Of a DNA stretch of 64,000 bases, positions 48,111 to 57,192 are shown piece after piece (position 1 is the first letter of the stretch; the number at the start of each line of letters is the position of its first letter). Under the pieces are notes generated by a model, which saw nothing but the letters and a program-made list of their open reading frames with translations, was not told the origin of the DNA and made no database searches. The translations under genes and the position numbers were made by a program. Origin of the DNA: Janibacter limosus. Lineage in GTDB: Bacteria > Actinomycetota > Actinomycetes > Actinomycetales > Dermatophilaceae. The DNA lies in contig NZ_CP036164.1 in assembly GCF_004295485.1 (NCBI RefSeq), positions 1,488,001 through 1,552,000 on the forward strand, read 5' to 3'.

Positions 48111-49757
48111 ATGACCGCATACGACGACCAGCCCTGGCTTGGTCTCTACGGGGACCAACCTGCCACGCTCGAGCCCGAGCACGACTCCGCACTGGCGATG
48201 TTCCGGGCAGGCGTGGCGAGCGATCCGGATGGAGATGCCATCCGGTACTTCGACGGGGTCATCAGCCGCCGGCAGCTCGACGAGATGAGTGATGCTCTGG
48301 CCTGCGGCTTGCTGGCCGAGGGCTTCGCCCCCGGCGATCGTCTGGCGGTCTACCTGCAGAACATCCCGCAGTTCGTCATCGCGATGGTGGCTGCGTGGAA
48401 GGCCGGCGGGATGCTCGTGTCGATCAACCCGATGAGCAGGCAGCGCGAGCTGCGCTACCTGCTCGCGGACTCCGGCGCGAGCGTCCTGCTCGCCCAGGAG
48501 GGGCTGTACGACGAGATCGCCCGGGAGGTCGTCCCTGAGTCCCCGGTACGTCTGGTCCTGACCACCAGCGAGCTCGAGCACCAGACCGAGGCGGACGAGC
48601 GGCTCTTCGCGGGCACCACCCGCGGGCGGCACGAGGGGACGACCGACCTTGCGGCGCTGATCGAGCGTCACCGGGGCGAGACACCGCCGGCCGTGCAGCC
48701 GACCGCGCAGGACGTCGCCTTCCTCACCTACACCTCGGGCACGACCGGCCAGCCGAAGGGAGCGATGAACACCCACGGCAATGTCGTCTTCACCGCGATG
48801 GTCTACCGCGACTGCGCGATGTTCGCCCCCGGCGGGTCGGTGCTCGCGATCGCCCCGCTCTTCCACATCACCGGGCTCATCGGGCACATCGCGATCAGCA
48901 TGCTCGCCCCGATGCCGCTCGTGCTGGCCTACCGATTCGATCCCGCGGTCATGCTCGACACCCTCGTGCGGCACCGGCCCACATGCACGATCGGGGCGAT
49001 CACCGCCTTCAACGCGTTGCTCGACCACCCCGACTTCACCAAGGACCACTTCTCGTCGCTGCAGACGGTCTACTCGGGGGGCGCGGCGATCTCGCCGACC
49101 GCCGAGCGGCGCTTCCTGGAGGCCACCGACCGGCAGGTCCACAACGCCTACGGACTCACCGAGACGACGAGTCCCATGACGCTCACCCCCTTCGGAGCGG
49201 CATCGCCGGTAGACCCGACCTCGGGAGCGCTGTCCGTCGGCGTTCCCGTCCCCTCGACGATCGTGCGCATCCAGGACGACGACGGGCGGGACCTCCCGCT
49301 CGGCGAGGTCGGCGAGATCGTCGCGGAGGGACCCCAGGTCGTCGCCGGCTACTGGGACAAGCCCGACGAGACGGCCGCCTCCATGCCCGGAGGCGCGCTG
49401 CACAGCGGCGACGTGGGGTTCATGAACCAGGACGGCTGGATCTTCATCGTCGACCGCAAGAAGGACATGATCAACGCTTCTGGCTACAAGGTCTGGCCGC
49501 GCGAGGTCGAGGACGTCCTGGCCGAGCACCCAGCGATCCGGGAGGCGGCCGTCGTCGGTGTCCCTGACGACAAGCGAGGTGAGACGGTCAAGGCCTTCGT
49601 CAGCCTCCGCACCGGTCAGCACGCCGATCCGGAGGAGATCATCGCCTTCTGCAAGGAGCGCATGGCGGCGTACAAGTACCCCCGCCAGGTCGAGGTCATC
49701 GAGGATCTGCCCAAGACCGTCACCGGCAAGATCCTGCGCAGGCAGCTTCGTGGGTGA
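48111..49757 (+). CDS. AMP-dependent acyl-CoA synthetase/ligase
   Basis: A 548-residue ANL-superfamily ligase activating a carboxylic acid to its CoA thioester. Motifs: Y-T-S-G-T-T-G-Q-P-K-G (about 206-216), Y-G-L-T-E-T-T-S-P, the hinge D-R-K-K-D-M-I-N-A-S-G-Y-K-V-W-P and the catalytic Lys in T-V-T-G-K-I-L-R-R near the end. Chain-length specificity cannot be read. It starts 7 bases after the cyclase gene and overlaps the kinase start by 8 bases. Confidence 0.93.
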   Translation: MTAYDDQPWLGLYGDQPATLEPEHDSALAMFRAGVASDPDGDAIRYFDGVISRRQLDEMSDALACGLLAEGFAPGDRLAVYLQNIPQFVIAMVAAWKAGGMLVSINPMSRQRELRYLLADSGASVLLAQEGLYDEIAREVVPESPVRLVLTTSELEHQTEADERLFAGTTRGRHEGTTDLAALIERHRGETPPAVQPTAQDVAFLTYTSGTTGQPKGAMNTHGNVVFTAMVYRDCAMFAPGGSVLAIAPLFHITGLIGHIAISMLAPMPLVLAYRFDPAVMLDTLVRHRPTCTIGAITAFNALLDHPDFTKDHFSSLQTVYSGGAAISPTAERRFLEATDRQVHNAYGLTETTSPMTLTPFGAASPVDPTSGALSVGVPVPSTIVRIQDDDGRDLPLGEVGEIVAEGPQVVAGYWDKPDETAASMPGGALHSGDVGFMNQDGWIFIVDRKKDMINASGYKVWPREVEDVLAEHPAIREAAVVGVPDDKRGETVKAFVSLRTGQHADPEEIIAFCKERMAAYKYPRQVEVIEDLPKTVTGKILRRQLRG

Positions 49758-50814
49758 CCTGTCGACCACGCTCGGCGACGAGGACCTGCCGGGTCTCCCC
49801 CTTCGTCGCCTCCGCCCCTACCTGCGCGAGCAGGTGCCCGAGATCAGCGACCCTCGCCTGCGCGCATCGCTGATCTCGGGAGGGCGCTCCAACCTCACCT
49901 ATCTGCTCACGGACGGGCGGTCCCGCTGGGTGCTGCGCCGGCCGCCGCTCGGGGCGGTCCTGGAGACCGCTCACGACATGGGCCGCGAGTTCCGGATGAT
50001 CGACGCCCTCCACCCCACCGGCGTCCCGGTCCCACGGCCCGTGCACCTGGCCGGCAGGGAGGGTGAGAGCGTCCTGGGAGCGCCCTTCTACATCATGGGC
50101 TTCGCCGAAGGGAGCATCCTGAGGGAGCGCGACCAGCTCCTCTCCGTGGCGCAGCCCGCGGACCTCGCGAGGCAGCTCATGCGGACGCTCGCGTCCCTCC
50201 ACGACGTGGTCCCCGACGAGGTCGGCCTGGGCGATCTCGGCCGACCCGACGGGTACCTCGAGCGGCAGCTCGATCGGTGGCTGCGTCAGGTCGCGTCCAT
50301 CAGCTCGCCCCTCCTGCCACGCTTCGAGGCGATCGCCGACGCGTTGCGCGGGGCCCTCCCGCAGACGCAGCGTACGAGCCTGGTGCACGGCGACTACCGA
50401 CTCGACAACGTCGTCGTCGACGCGGACGGAGGCATCAACGCGGTCCTCGACTGGGAGATGGCCACCCGCGGGGATCCCCTCGCCGACGTCGCCAACACCC
50501 TCGTGTGGTGGGACGGCATGCGCGATCTCGACTCCCCCGTCGCCACTCACCCCGGCGACGTCCCGGGCTATCCGGCGCGCGAGGTCCTCGTCAGTGCCTA
50601 TGCCGAGATGTCCGACCTCGACCTGAGTCGGCTCGACTGGTACCTCGACTTCGCCTCCTACAAGATCGCCGCGATCTTCGAGGGCATCCGCCACCGGCAC
50701 GACGCCGGGCATACCGTCGGCGATGGCTTCGACCGCCTCGGCCCACTCGTGCCCCACCTGCTCGACTCCGCAACGGCCGGGACAGCCGGCCTCCACACCC
50801 GAGGACGACGATGA
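49750..50814 (+). CDS. APH/ChoK-like phosphotransferase (ACAD10/11 kinase-domain type)
   Basis: A 354-residue kinase-like protein with aminoglycoside-phosphotransferase fold. I-S-G-G-R-S-N-L-T-Y-L-L and W-V-L-R-R-P-P form the nucleotide-binding start; catalytic H-G-D-Y-R-L-D-N and metal-binding L-D-W-E-M-A-T-R-G-D-P follow. In mammals this domain is fused to an acyl-CoA dehydrogenase (ACAD10/11); here the dehydrogenase is the next gene, overlapping by ATGA. It would phosphorylate a hydroxyacyl-CoA (inference). GTG start 49750 overlaps the ligase stop. Confidence 0.88.
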   Translation: MGDLSTTLGDEDLPGLPLRRLRPYLREQVPEISDPRLRASLISGGRSNLTYLLTDGRSRWVLRRPPLGAVLETAHDMGREFRMIDALHPTGVPVPRPVHLAGREGESVLGAPFYIMGFAEGSILRERDQLLSVAQPADLARQLMRTLASLHDVVPDEVGLGDLGRPDGYLERQLDRWLRQVASISSPLLPRFEAIADALRGALPQTQRTSLVHGDYRLDNVVVDADGGINAVLDWEMATRGDPLADVANTLVWWDGMRDLDSPVATHPGDVPGYPAREVLVSAYAEMSDLDLSRLDWYLDFASYKIAAIFEGIRHRHDAGHTVGDGFDRLGPLVPHLLDSATAGTAGLHTRGRR

Positions 50815-52058
50815 GCAACAACGCGCCCCTCCCGCTGCCCCCGCCCTCCACGCGCGCCGAGGAGCTGCGCCGCACGATGCAGGACTTCATGCGTGACGAG
50901 GTGCTCCCGGCGGAAGCCACCTACGCCCGTCAGCGCGCAGCGGGCGACCTGCACGACCCTCCAGCCGTCCTCGAGGACCTCAAGGCACGAGCCAAGGTGC
51001 TCGGCCTGTGGAACTCCTTCCTCCCCGCCGAGTCCGGTCTGACCCAGCTCGAGTACGCCCCGATCGCGGAGCTGGCCGGATGGAGCCTCGAGCTCGGACC
51101 GGAGGCGATCAACGGCGCGGCACCCGACACGGGCAACATGGAGCTGCTCCACCTCGTCGGCACCCCGGAGCAGCAGAAGGAGTGGCTCGAGCCGCTCCTC
51201 GACGGGCGGATCCGGTCGGCCTTCGCGATGACCGAGCCCGAGGTCGCGAGCAGCGACGCGACCAACATCCGCACGATCATGGTGCGCGATGGCGACACCT
51301 ATGTGATCAACGGCCGCAAGTGGTGGACGAGCGGCGCGATGGACCCACGGTGCCGGGTCCTCATCGTCATGGGGCGCACCAACCCCGACGCGCAGACCCA
51401 CCGGCAGCAGTCGATGATCGTCGTCCCCATGGACACCCCCGGCGTGCGGGTCGTGCGGGACCTGCCCGTCTTCGGCCACCACGACCAGCACGGTCACGCG
51501 ATCGTCGAGCTCACCGATGTGCGCGTACCCGTCACCAACCTCCTCGGGGACGAAGGGGGTGGCTTCGCCGCCGCGCAGCTGCGGCTCGGACCCGGTCGCA
51601 TCCACCACTGCATGCGGGCCCTCGGCGCGGCCGAGCGCGCACTGGCGCTGATGGTCGCCCGCTCGCAGAGCCGCATGGCCTTCGGCGGTCCGCTGAGCGA
51701 CCAGGGTGTCGTCCAGCAGCAGATCGCCGAGTGCCGGTTGGAGATCACCCAGGCCCGTCTCATCTGCCACCAGGCGTGCCAGGTGATCGACACCGAGGGC
51801 AATCGGGAGGCGCGTCACCTCGTCGCCATGGCCAAGATCGCCGTGCCGCGCGCCGCCACTCGAGTCATCGACCGCGCGATCCAGGTGCACGGCGGTGCAG
51901 GCATCACCGATGTCACGCCGCTGGCCAGCATGTACGCCTGGCACCGGGCGATGCGCCTCTTCGACGGACCCGACGAGGTGCACCTGCGCTCGCTGGCCCG
52001 AGCGGAGCTCGGCCGCCAGCCCGACCTGCCGCCGGGAGAGGTCGTCGTCCCGCGGTGA
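50811..52058 (+). CDS. Acyl-CoA dehydrogenase (ACAD11-like)
   Basis: A 415-residue flavoprotein of the acyl-CoA dehydrogenase family. F-A-M-T-E-P-E-V-A-S-S-D and W-W-T-S-G-A are FAD/substrate-contact motifs, G-P-G-R-I-H-H-C-M-R the central signature, Q-V-H-G-G-A-G-I-T-D a later one, and D-G-P-D-E-V-H-L the C-terminal motif seen in ACAD10/11-type members. Coupled to the kinase gene by ATGA. In ACAD11/Lva-type systems this partner eliminates phosphate to give an enoyl-CoA; assignment to that role is inference. Confidence 0.92.
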   Translation: MSNNAPLPLPPPSTRAEELRRTMQDFMRDEVLPAEATYARQRAAGDLHDPPAVLEDLKARAKVLGLWNSFLPAESGLTQLEYAPIAELAGWSLELGPEAINGAAPDTGNMELLHLVGTPEQQKEWLEPLLDGRIRSAFAMTEPEVASSDATNIRTIMVRDGDTYVINGRKWWTSGAMDPRCRVLIVMGRTNPDAQTHRQQSMIVVPMDTPGVRVVRDLPVFGHHDQHGHAIVELTDVRVPVTNLLGDEGGGFAAAQLRLGPGRIHHCMRALGAAERALALMVARSQSRMAFGGPLSDQGVVQQQIAECRLEITQARLICHQACQVIDTEGNREARHLVAMAKIAVPRAATRVIDRAIQVHGGAGITDVTPLASMYAWHRAMRLFDGPDEVHLRSLARAELGRQPDLPPGEVVVPR

Positions 52059-52117
52059 CGAGGGGCTCGGGTGCTCCTAGGACCCATGCCCAGACGCGAT
52101 CTGCGACGATGCGAGGT

Positions 52118-54052
52118 ATGAGCGCCGAGCAGACCAAGGACCCTGTCGCCGAGCAGATCCGGGCCGTCCTCGACGGCCGGTGGGAGTCCATCAGGCAGCA
52201 GCTGCGTGCCGATGAGCGCTTCCCCGTCGCGCAGCCCGACCTGCGACTGGGGCTGGACGAGCACCGCCAACGCACCCTGGACCTCGTCACCGGCCTGAGT
52301 GCGACCGAGCTGGTGCGAGCCACCCTCCCGGAGTCCCTCGGGGGCACCGGCGACGTCGGCGCCTCGGTCACCGGTCTGGAGATGATCGGGCACGGCGACC
52401 TGTCGGTCTTCGTCAAGGCGGGCGTGCAGTTCGGCCTCTTCGGCGGGGCGATCGCCAACCTCGGCACCGACCGTCACCACGAGCGCTACCTGCCGGGTAT
52501 GGCAGACCTGTCGCTGCCGGGCTGCTTCGCGATGACCGAGACCGGCCACGGCTCCGACGTGCAGTCGATCCTCACGACCGCGACGCACGACCCGGAGACC
52601 GACGAGCTGGTGATCCACTCCCCTTCGCCCGCCGCCCGCAAGGACTACATCGGCGGAGCCGCCCGCGACGCCCGGCTCGCCGCGGTCTTCGCCCAGCTCG
52701 TCGTCGGTGGGGAGAACCACGGCGTGCACTGCGTCCTCGTCCCAGTCCGCGACGAGGCGGGCTCCCCCCTTCGCGGTGTGACGATCGGCGACTGCGGCTC
52801 CAAGATGGGGCTGCTCGGGGTGGACAACGGCCGGCTCCTCTTCGACCAGGTCCGGGTACCGCGCGAGAACCTGCTGGGCAGGTACGGCGACATCGACGAG
52901 CAGGGTCGCTACTCCTCCCCCATCGAGAGCGTCAACCGCCGCTTCTTCACCATGCTCGGCACCCTCGTGCGCGGTCGGGTCACCGTCGGCGCCGGTGCGG
53001 GGGCCGCCGCCCGCAGCGCCCTGACGATCGCCGTCCGCTACGGCCTGCAGCGCACCCAGTTCCACTACCCCGACGGGGAGCACGAGGTGGTCGTCATGGA
53101 CTACCGCGCCCACCAGCGCAAGCTGCTCCCTCGCCTGGCGAAGTCCTATGCGCTGGCCCTCGCGCAGAACGCCCTGGTGGAGAAGCTGGCCGCCATCAAC
53201 TCGGGTGAGATCACCGACGAGCCCTCCCAGCGCGAGCTCGAGGCCCGCGCGGCCGGGCTCAAGGCGATCATCACCGAGCACGCCACGGACACCATCCAGG
53301 CCTGCCGCGAGGCCTGCGGCGGAGCCGGCTACATGACGCTCAACCGGTTCGCCGACCTCAAGGCCGACACCGACGTCTTCACCACCTTCGAGGGCGACAA
53401 CACGGTCCTGCTGCAGCTCGTGGCCAAGGGCATGCTCACCGAGTACAAGAGCGACTTCCAGGAGCTCGACACCCGCGGCGCGATCCTCTTCGGGGCCCGC
53501 CAGGTGACCACGTCGGTCATCGAGCGCACCATCGGCGGCTCGCTCATCCAGCGTCTGATCTCCGGGGCCCCGGGCAAGGACGGCGACGACGCGCTGCTCG
53601 ACCGTGGTGGGCAGCTGGCCGTCTTCGAGGACCGCGAGTCGCACCTCACCGAGACGCTCGCCATGCGGCTGCGCCGGGCGGGCGACGACGACGCCGACTC
53701 CTTCGCGGTCTTCAACGACGCCCAGGACCACCTGCTCGAGGCGGCCCGCGCCCACGTCGACCGGGTCACGCTCGAGGCCTTCGTCAGCGCCATCGACGAG
53801 GCACCGCAGGGACCGGGTCGTGACCTGCTCGACCAGGTGTGCGACCTTTTCGTCTTCAGCACCGTCGAGGCCAACCGGGCGTGGTTCATCGAGCACGGCC
53901 GGCTCAGCTCCAGCCAGTCGAAGGGAGTCGTGGCCCGGGTCAACGAGCTGTGCGGTCAGCTGCGGCCCCACGCCGCGACGCTCGTCGCCGGCTTCGGCAT
54001 TCCCGACGCCTGGCTGACGACCGAGATGATGGCGGACCTCGCCACGTTCTGA
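52118..54052 (+). CDS. Acyl-CoA oxidase family flavoprotein
   Basis: A 644-residue member of the large acyl-CoA oxidase/dehydrogenase branch. Visible motifs: F-A-M-T-E-T-G-H-G-S-D-V (FAD/substrate), G-V-D-N-G-R-L-L-F-D-Q-V-R-V-P-R-E-N-L-L and the catalytic Glu in T-T-F-E-G-D-N-T-V-L-L-Q. The C-terminal acyl-CoA oxidase helical domain continues to the end. ATG 52118 is chosen; ATG 52109 is possible. It follows the ACAD11-like gene by 59 bases on the same strand and may be part of the same operon or have its own promoter. Confidence 0.92.
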   Translation: MSAEQTKDPVAEQIRAVLDGRWESIRQQLRADERFPVAQPDLRLGLDEHRQRTLDLVTGLSATELVRATLPESLGGTGDVGASVTGLEMIGHGDLSVFVKAGVQFGLFGGAIANLGTDRHHERYLPGMADLSLPGCFAMTETGHGSDVQSILTTATHDPETDELVIHSPSPAARKDYIGGAARDARLAAVFAQLVVGGENHGVHCVLVPVRDEAGSPLRGVTIGDCGSKMGLLGVDNGRLLFDQVRVPRENLLGRYGDIDEQGRYSSPIESVNRRFFTMLGTLVRGRVTVGAGAGAAARSALTIAVRYGLQRTQFHYPDGEHEVVVMDYRAHQRKLLPRLAKSYALALAQNALVEKLAAINSGEITDEPSQRELEARAAGLKAIITEHATDTIQACREACGGAGYMTLNRFADLKADTDVFTTFEGDNTVLLQLVAKGMLTEYKSDFQELDTRGAILFGARQVTTSVIERTIGGSLIQRLISGAPGKDGDDALLDRGGQLAVFEDRESHLTETLAMRLRRAGDDDADSFAVFNDAQDHLLEAARAHVDRVTLEAFVSAIDEAPQGPGRDLLDQVCDLFVFSTVEANRAWFIEHGRLSSSQSKGVVARVNELCGQLRPHAATLVAGFGIPDAWLTTEMMADLATF

Positions 54053-54092
54053 GGGCGCCGAGTCTGAGCAGACCTCCCCGAAGGGAGCGACC

Positions 54093-55778
54093 TCACCGCG
54101 CGCGGACGACCCGGCCTTCGTCCCACACGGGGCCGTCGGTCTCGCGCACCCGACCGTCCGCCCCGTAGACGAGGTAGCGGTCGAACCCGCGGGCGAACCA
54201 GCGGTCGTGCGTGACGGCCAGGACCGTCCCCTCGAAGGCGTCCAGGCCCTCCTCGAGCGCCTCGGCTGACTCGACGTCGAGGTTGTCGGTCGGCTCGTCG
54301 AGGAGGAGCAGCGTGGCGCCGGACAGCTCGAGCAGCAGGATCTGGAAGCGCGCCTGCTGACCGCCGGACAGCGACTCGAAGACCTGCTCGCCCTGGTGGG
54401 CCAGCTCGTAGCGGTCGAGGACCCGGCTGGCGGCCTCGCGCCCCAGACCCGAGCGGTGGTCGTCGCCACGGTGCAGGATCGCCAGCAGCGTGCGACCGAC
54501 CAGCTCCGGGTGCTCGTGCGTTTGCACGAACCAGCCCGGGCGCACCCGCGCGCCGAGCCGGGCCAGGCCCGTGTGCGCGACGGGAGCGATGTGCGCCTCC
54601 CCGACCGGGAGGTTGTCGATCTCGGGGTCGGTGCCACCGGCGGCGAGCAGCCGCAGGAAGTGCGACTTGCCCGATCCGTTGGACCCGAGCACGGCCACTC
54701 GCTCGCCGTACCAGACCTCCAGGTCGAAGGCCTGCATGAGATCGGTCAGCTCGAGTCGCTCGCAGACGACGGCGCGCTTGCCGGTGCGGCCGCCGTGCAG
54801 GCGCATCGTCACCTTCTGCTCGCGCGGCTGCTCGGACGGCGGCCCCTCGGCCTCGAATCGGGCCAGTCGGGTCTGCGCGGACTGGTAGCGCGTGGCCATG
54901 TCGGAGTTGTACTTGGCCTTCTGCTTGTACATGAGCACCAGCGCCTTGAGCTTGGCGCGCTCCTCGTCCCAGCGCTTGCGCAGCTCCTCGAAGCGGGCGA
55001 AACGCTCCTGACGGGCCTCGTGGTAGCTGCCGAAGTCGCCCGGGTGCGTCCAGACGCGGTTGCCGGCGCTGCCGAGCTCGACCGTGACGACGCGGGTCGC
55101 GGTGTTGGCGAGCAGCTCACGGTCGTGGCTGATGTAGAGGATCGTCTTGTCGCAGGCGCGGATCTGCTCCTCCATCCAGATCTTGCCGGGGACGTCGAGG
55201 TAGTTGTCCGGCTCGTCGAGCAGGAGCACCTCGTCGGGCCCGCGCAGGAGGTACTCGAGCACGAGCCGCTTCTGCTCACCACCGGAGAGCGTGGACAGCT
55301 CCCGGTACTTGCACCGCTCGAAGGGGACGGCGAGCGCGGCGATGGTGCACACGTCCCAGACGACCTCCTGGTCGTAGCCGCCGGCATCGCCGTAGTCGGA
55401 CAGCGCGGTCGCGTACTGCATCTGGGTGCGCTCGTCCTCGGTCTCCATCAGGCGCAGCTCGAGCCGGTCGACCTCGGCGGCGGCGTCGCGGACCGCCTTG
55501 GGAGAGACCGACATCAGCAGGTCGGCGACGGTGGGCGCCTCCCCCAGCCCGGCCCCGACGTGCTGCCGCATGATGCCGAGCCCACCGGTGCGGGCGACCG
55601 CCCCGGCGTGCGGTGTCAGCTCACCGGTGATGATCCGCATCAGGGTCGTCTTGCCCGCGCCGTTGGCCCCCACGAGCGCGACCTTGGCGCCCTCGCCGAC
55701 GCGGAAGGAGACCTCGTCGAGCAGCACCCGCCCGTCGGAGAGCTCGTACCTGACACCGGCCACGTCGACATGTCCCAC
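54093..55778 (-). CDS. ABC-F family ATPase
   Basis: A 561-residue protein with two ABC nucleotide-binding domains and no membrane segment, so a ribosome-associated ABC-F factor rather than a transporter. NBD1 Walker A G-A-N-G-A-G-K-T (37-44), signature L-S-G-G-E-Q, D-E-P; NBD2 G-S-N-G-S-G-K-S and L-S-G-G-Q-Q-A-R, D-E-P-T-D-N-L-D. The linker between them (about 255-320, M-Y-K-Q-K-A-K-Y-N-S-D) corresponds to the P-site tRNA-interaction motif. Translation factor or antibiotic-resistance function cannot be distinguished. Confidence 0.93.
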   Translation of the reverse strand: MGHVDVAGVRYELSDGRVLLDEVSFRVGEGAKVALVGANGAGKTTLMRIITGELTPHAGAVARTGGLGIMRQHVGAGLGEAPTVADLLMSVSPKAVRDAAAEVDRLELRLMETEDERTQMQYATALSDYGDAGGYDQEVVWDVCTIAALAVPFERCKYRELSTLSGGEQKRLVLEYLLRGPDEVLLLDEPDNYLDVPGKIWMEEQIRACDKTILYISHDRELLANTATRVVTVELGSAGNRVWTHPGDFGSYHEARQERFARFEELRKRWDEERAKLKALVLMYKQKAKYNSDMATRYQSAQTRLARFEAEGPPSEQPREQKVTMRLHGGRTGKRAVVCERLELTDLMQAFDLEVWYGERVAVLGSNGSGKSHFLRLLAAGGTDPEIDNLPVGEAHIAPVAHTGLARLGARVRPGWFVQTHEHPELVGRTLLAILHRGDDHRSGLGREAASRVLDRYELAHQGEQVFESLSGGQQARFQILLLELSGATLLLLDEPTDNLDVESAEALEEGLDAFEGTVLAVTHDRWFARGFDRYLVYGADGRVRETDGPVWDEGRVVRAR

Positions 55779-55824
55779 GAAGGGAGATCATCCCCCATCG
55801 CGACGTCCTCACCAACGGGTTAAC

Positions 55825-56070
55825 CGCACGACCTCAAGGAGATGCGCATCCGCGGGCGCACGACCTCAAGGAGATGCGCATCCGCGGGCGCACGACCTTA
55901 AGGAGATGCGCACCCGCGGGCGCACGACCTTAAGGAGATGCGCACCCGCGGGCGCACGACCTCAAGGAGATGCGCACTCAGGGCCGCACGACCTTAAGGA
56001 GATGCGCACTCAGGGCCGCACGACCTCAAGGAGATGCGCACCCGCGGGCGCACGACCTCAAGGAGATGCG
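55825..56070. repeat. Intergenic palindromic repeat array 4 (8 units)
   Basis: Eight 22-bp units starting at 55825, 55857, 55889, 55921, 55953, 55985, 56017 and 56049, spaced exactly 32 bp. Each is CGCACGA, CCTYAAGG, AGATGCG; five have CCTCAAGG and three CCTTAAGG. The 10-base linkers alternate among CATCCGCGGG, CACCCGCGGG and CACTCAGGGC. Unlike arrays 1-3, it lies between two co-directional minus-strand genes, downstream of the superinfection-immunity-like gene and upstream of ABC-F. It fills nearly all of the 294-base gap. Confidence 0.95.
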
Positions 56071-56072
56071 GG

Positions 56073-56306
56073 TCAGCGCACGGCGAGGATGCGGTGCTCC
56101 TTGATCGACATGACCAGGGCGATGATCCAGCCGACGACGGTCCAGCCCAGGAGCAGGTTGATCCAGAAGACCGACCACGCGTTGTGGGTGCCGCGCACGG
56201 CGGCGATGGCCCACGGCAGCATGTAGCCGGCGGTGAGGATGGCGACGATGATCGCCACGGGAGCGCTGACGACGCGCGTCTTCTGGTCAGTCACGATGCG
56301 AGGCAT
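56073..56306 (-). CDS. Superinfection-immunity-like small membrane protein
   Basis: A 77-residue protein with two transmembrane helices matching the superinfection immunity (phage T4 Imm-like, PF14373) pattern: Y-M-L-P-W-A-I-A-A-V-R and W-I-N-L-L-L-G-W-T-V-V-G-W-I-I-A-L-V. The family is common in actinobacteria and most members have no shown role in phage defence. No phage genes are nearby. Its stop lies 2 bases from repeat array 4. Confidence 0.8.
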   Translation of the reverse strand: MPRIVTDQKTRVVSAPVAIIVAILTAGYMLPWAIAAVRGTHNAWSVFWINLLLGWTVVGWIIALVMSIKEHRILAVR

Positions 56307-56321
56307 ACCGCCAGCCTACGG

Positions 56322-57161
56322 TCACAGGCTGATGGTTCCCCGGACCAGGGTGGTGGTCGCCCCGCCGACCCAGACCGCCCCGTCGTCGTCGCCGTCGATG
56401 GTGACGACACCCTCGCGGCCGACCCTGCTCCCCTGGGTCGCGGTGTAGCGCTGCGGGGCCTCTCCCGTGCCGATCAGCCACTGGGCGATGCTCGCGTTGA
56501 GGCTGCCCGTGACCGGGTCCTCGACGGCCAGGTCGCCGACCAGAGCGCGGGTCTCGTAGAGCGCCTCGCCCCCAGTGGGGTGGAACCCGACCAACCCCAG
56601 CTTGTACCCCCGCAGCCGTGACCAGTCCGGCTCGAGAGCCAGCACGTCATCGGCGCTCGCGAGCCGGATCGCCAGCCAGCCGGGTCCGTTGTCGACCCAC
56701 TGGTGCGACACGACGGCCTCACGTCCGATCCCCAGCCCCTCGCAGATGATCTGGAGGTCGGCCTCGCCGACGGGCCCCTCACGCACGATCGGGGGCGCAG
56801 CGAAGGCCAGGCCGACCTCCCCCCTTCGCACGTCGATCAGGCCCGCAGCGCACTCCTGCACCACGCGGCCCTCCGCACGAGGGACACCACCGTGCTCGAG
56901 CCAGGCATGAGCCGTGCCGAGCGTCGGGTGCCCGGCGAAGGGGAGCTCCCGGGAGGGGGTGAAGATGCTCACCCGGTAGTCCGCGGCGCTGGTCGTGGGC
57001 GGCAGGACGAAGGAGGTCTCGGAGAGGTTGGTCCACAGTGCGACGCGTTGCATCTGCTCGTCGTTCAGACCGTCCGCGTCGACGATGACCGCGAGCGGGT
57101 TGCCGCGGTAGGGCTGCGAGCCGAAGACGTCGACCTGGGCGAAGGGGCGGGTGCGGGGCAT
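56322..57161 (-). CDS. PhzF family isomerase/epimerase-like protein
   Basis: A 279-residue protein of the diaminopimelate-epimerase-like PhzF fold: F-A-Q-V-D-V-F, Y-R-G-N-P-L-A-V-I, catalytic-Glu region L-S-E-T-S-F-V, F-A-G-H-P-T-L-G-T-A, and E-D-P-V-T-G-S-L-N. ATG 57161 (MPRTRPF) is preferred over a longer frame. Not linked to phenazine genes here, so the substrate is unknown. Divergent from the cysteine desulfurase gene. Confidence 0.92.
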   Translation of the reverse strand: MPRTRPFAQVDVFGSQPYRGNPLAVIVDADGLNDEQMQRVALWTNLSETSFVLPPTTSAADYRVSIFTPSRELPFAGHPTLGTAHAWLEHGGVPRAEGRVVQECAAGLIDVRRGEVGLAFAAPPIVREGPVGEADLQIICEGLGIGREAVVSHQWVDNGPGWLAIRLASADDVLALEPDWSRLRGYKLGLVGFHPTGGEALYETRALVGDLAVEDPVTGSLNASIAQWLIGTGEAPQRYTATQGSRVGREGVVTIDGDDDGAVWVGGATTTLVRGTISL

Positions 57162-57192
57162 GCCGTCATCATCGCGCAGGCAGGATGGAGAC

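Noticed and set aside
55825..56070. Repeat arrays as CRISPR
   Set aside because: Units are 22 bp but the intervals are only 8-12 bases and nearly identical; no cas genes are present. The RecB-like nuclease near array 3 is a common chromosomal gene.
56073..56306. Prophage or defence island because of the superinfection-immunity-like protein
   Set aside because: No phage structural, integrase or att-like features are near; the family is widespread in actinobacterial chromosomes.
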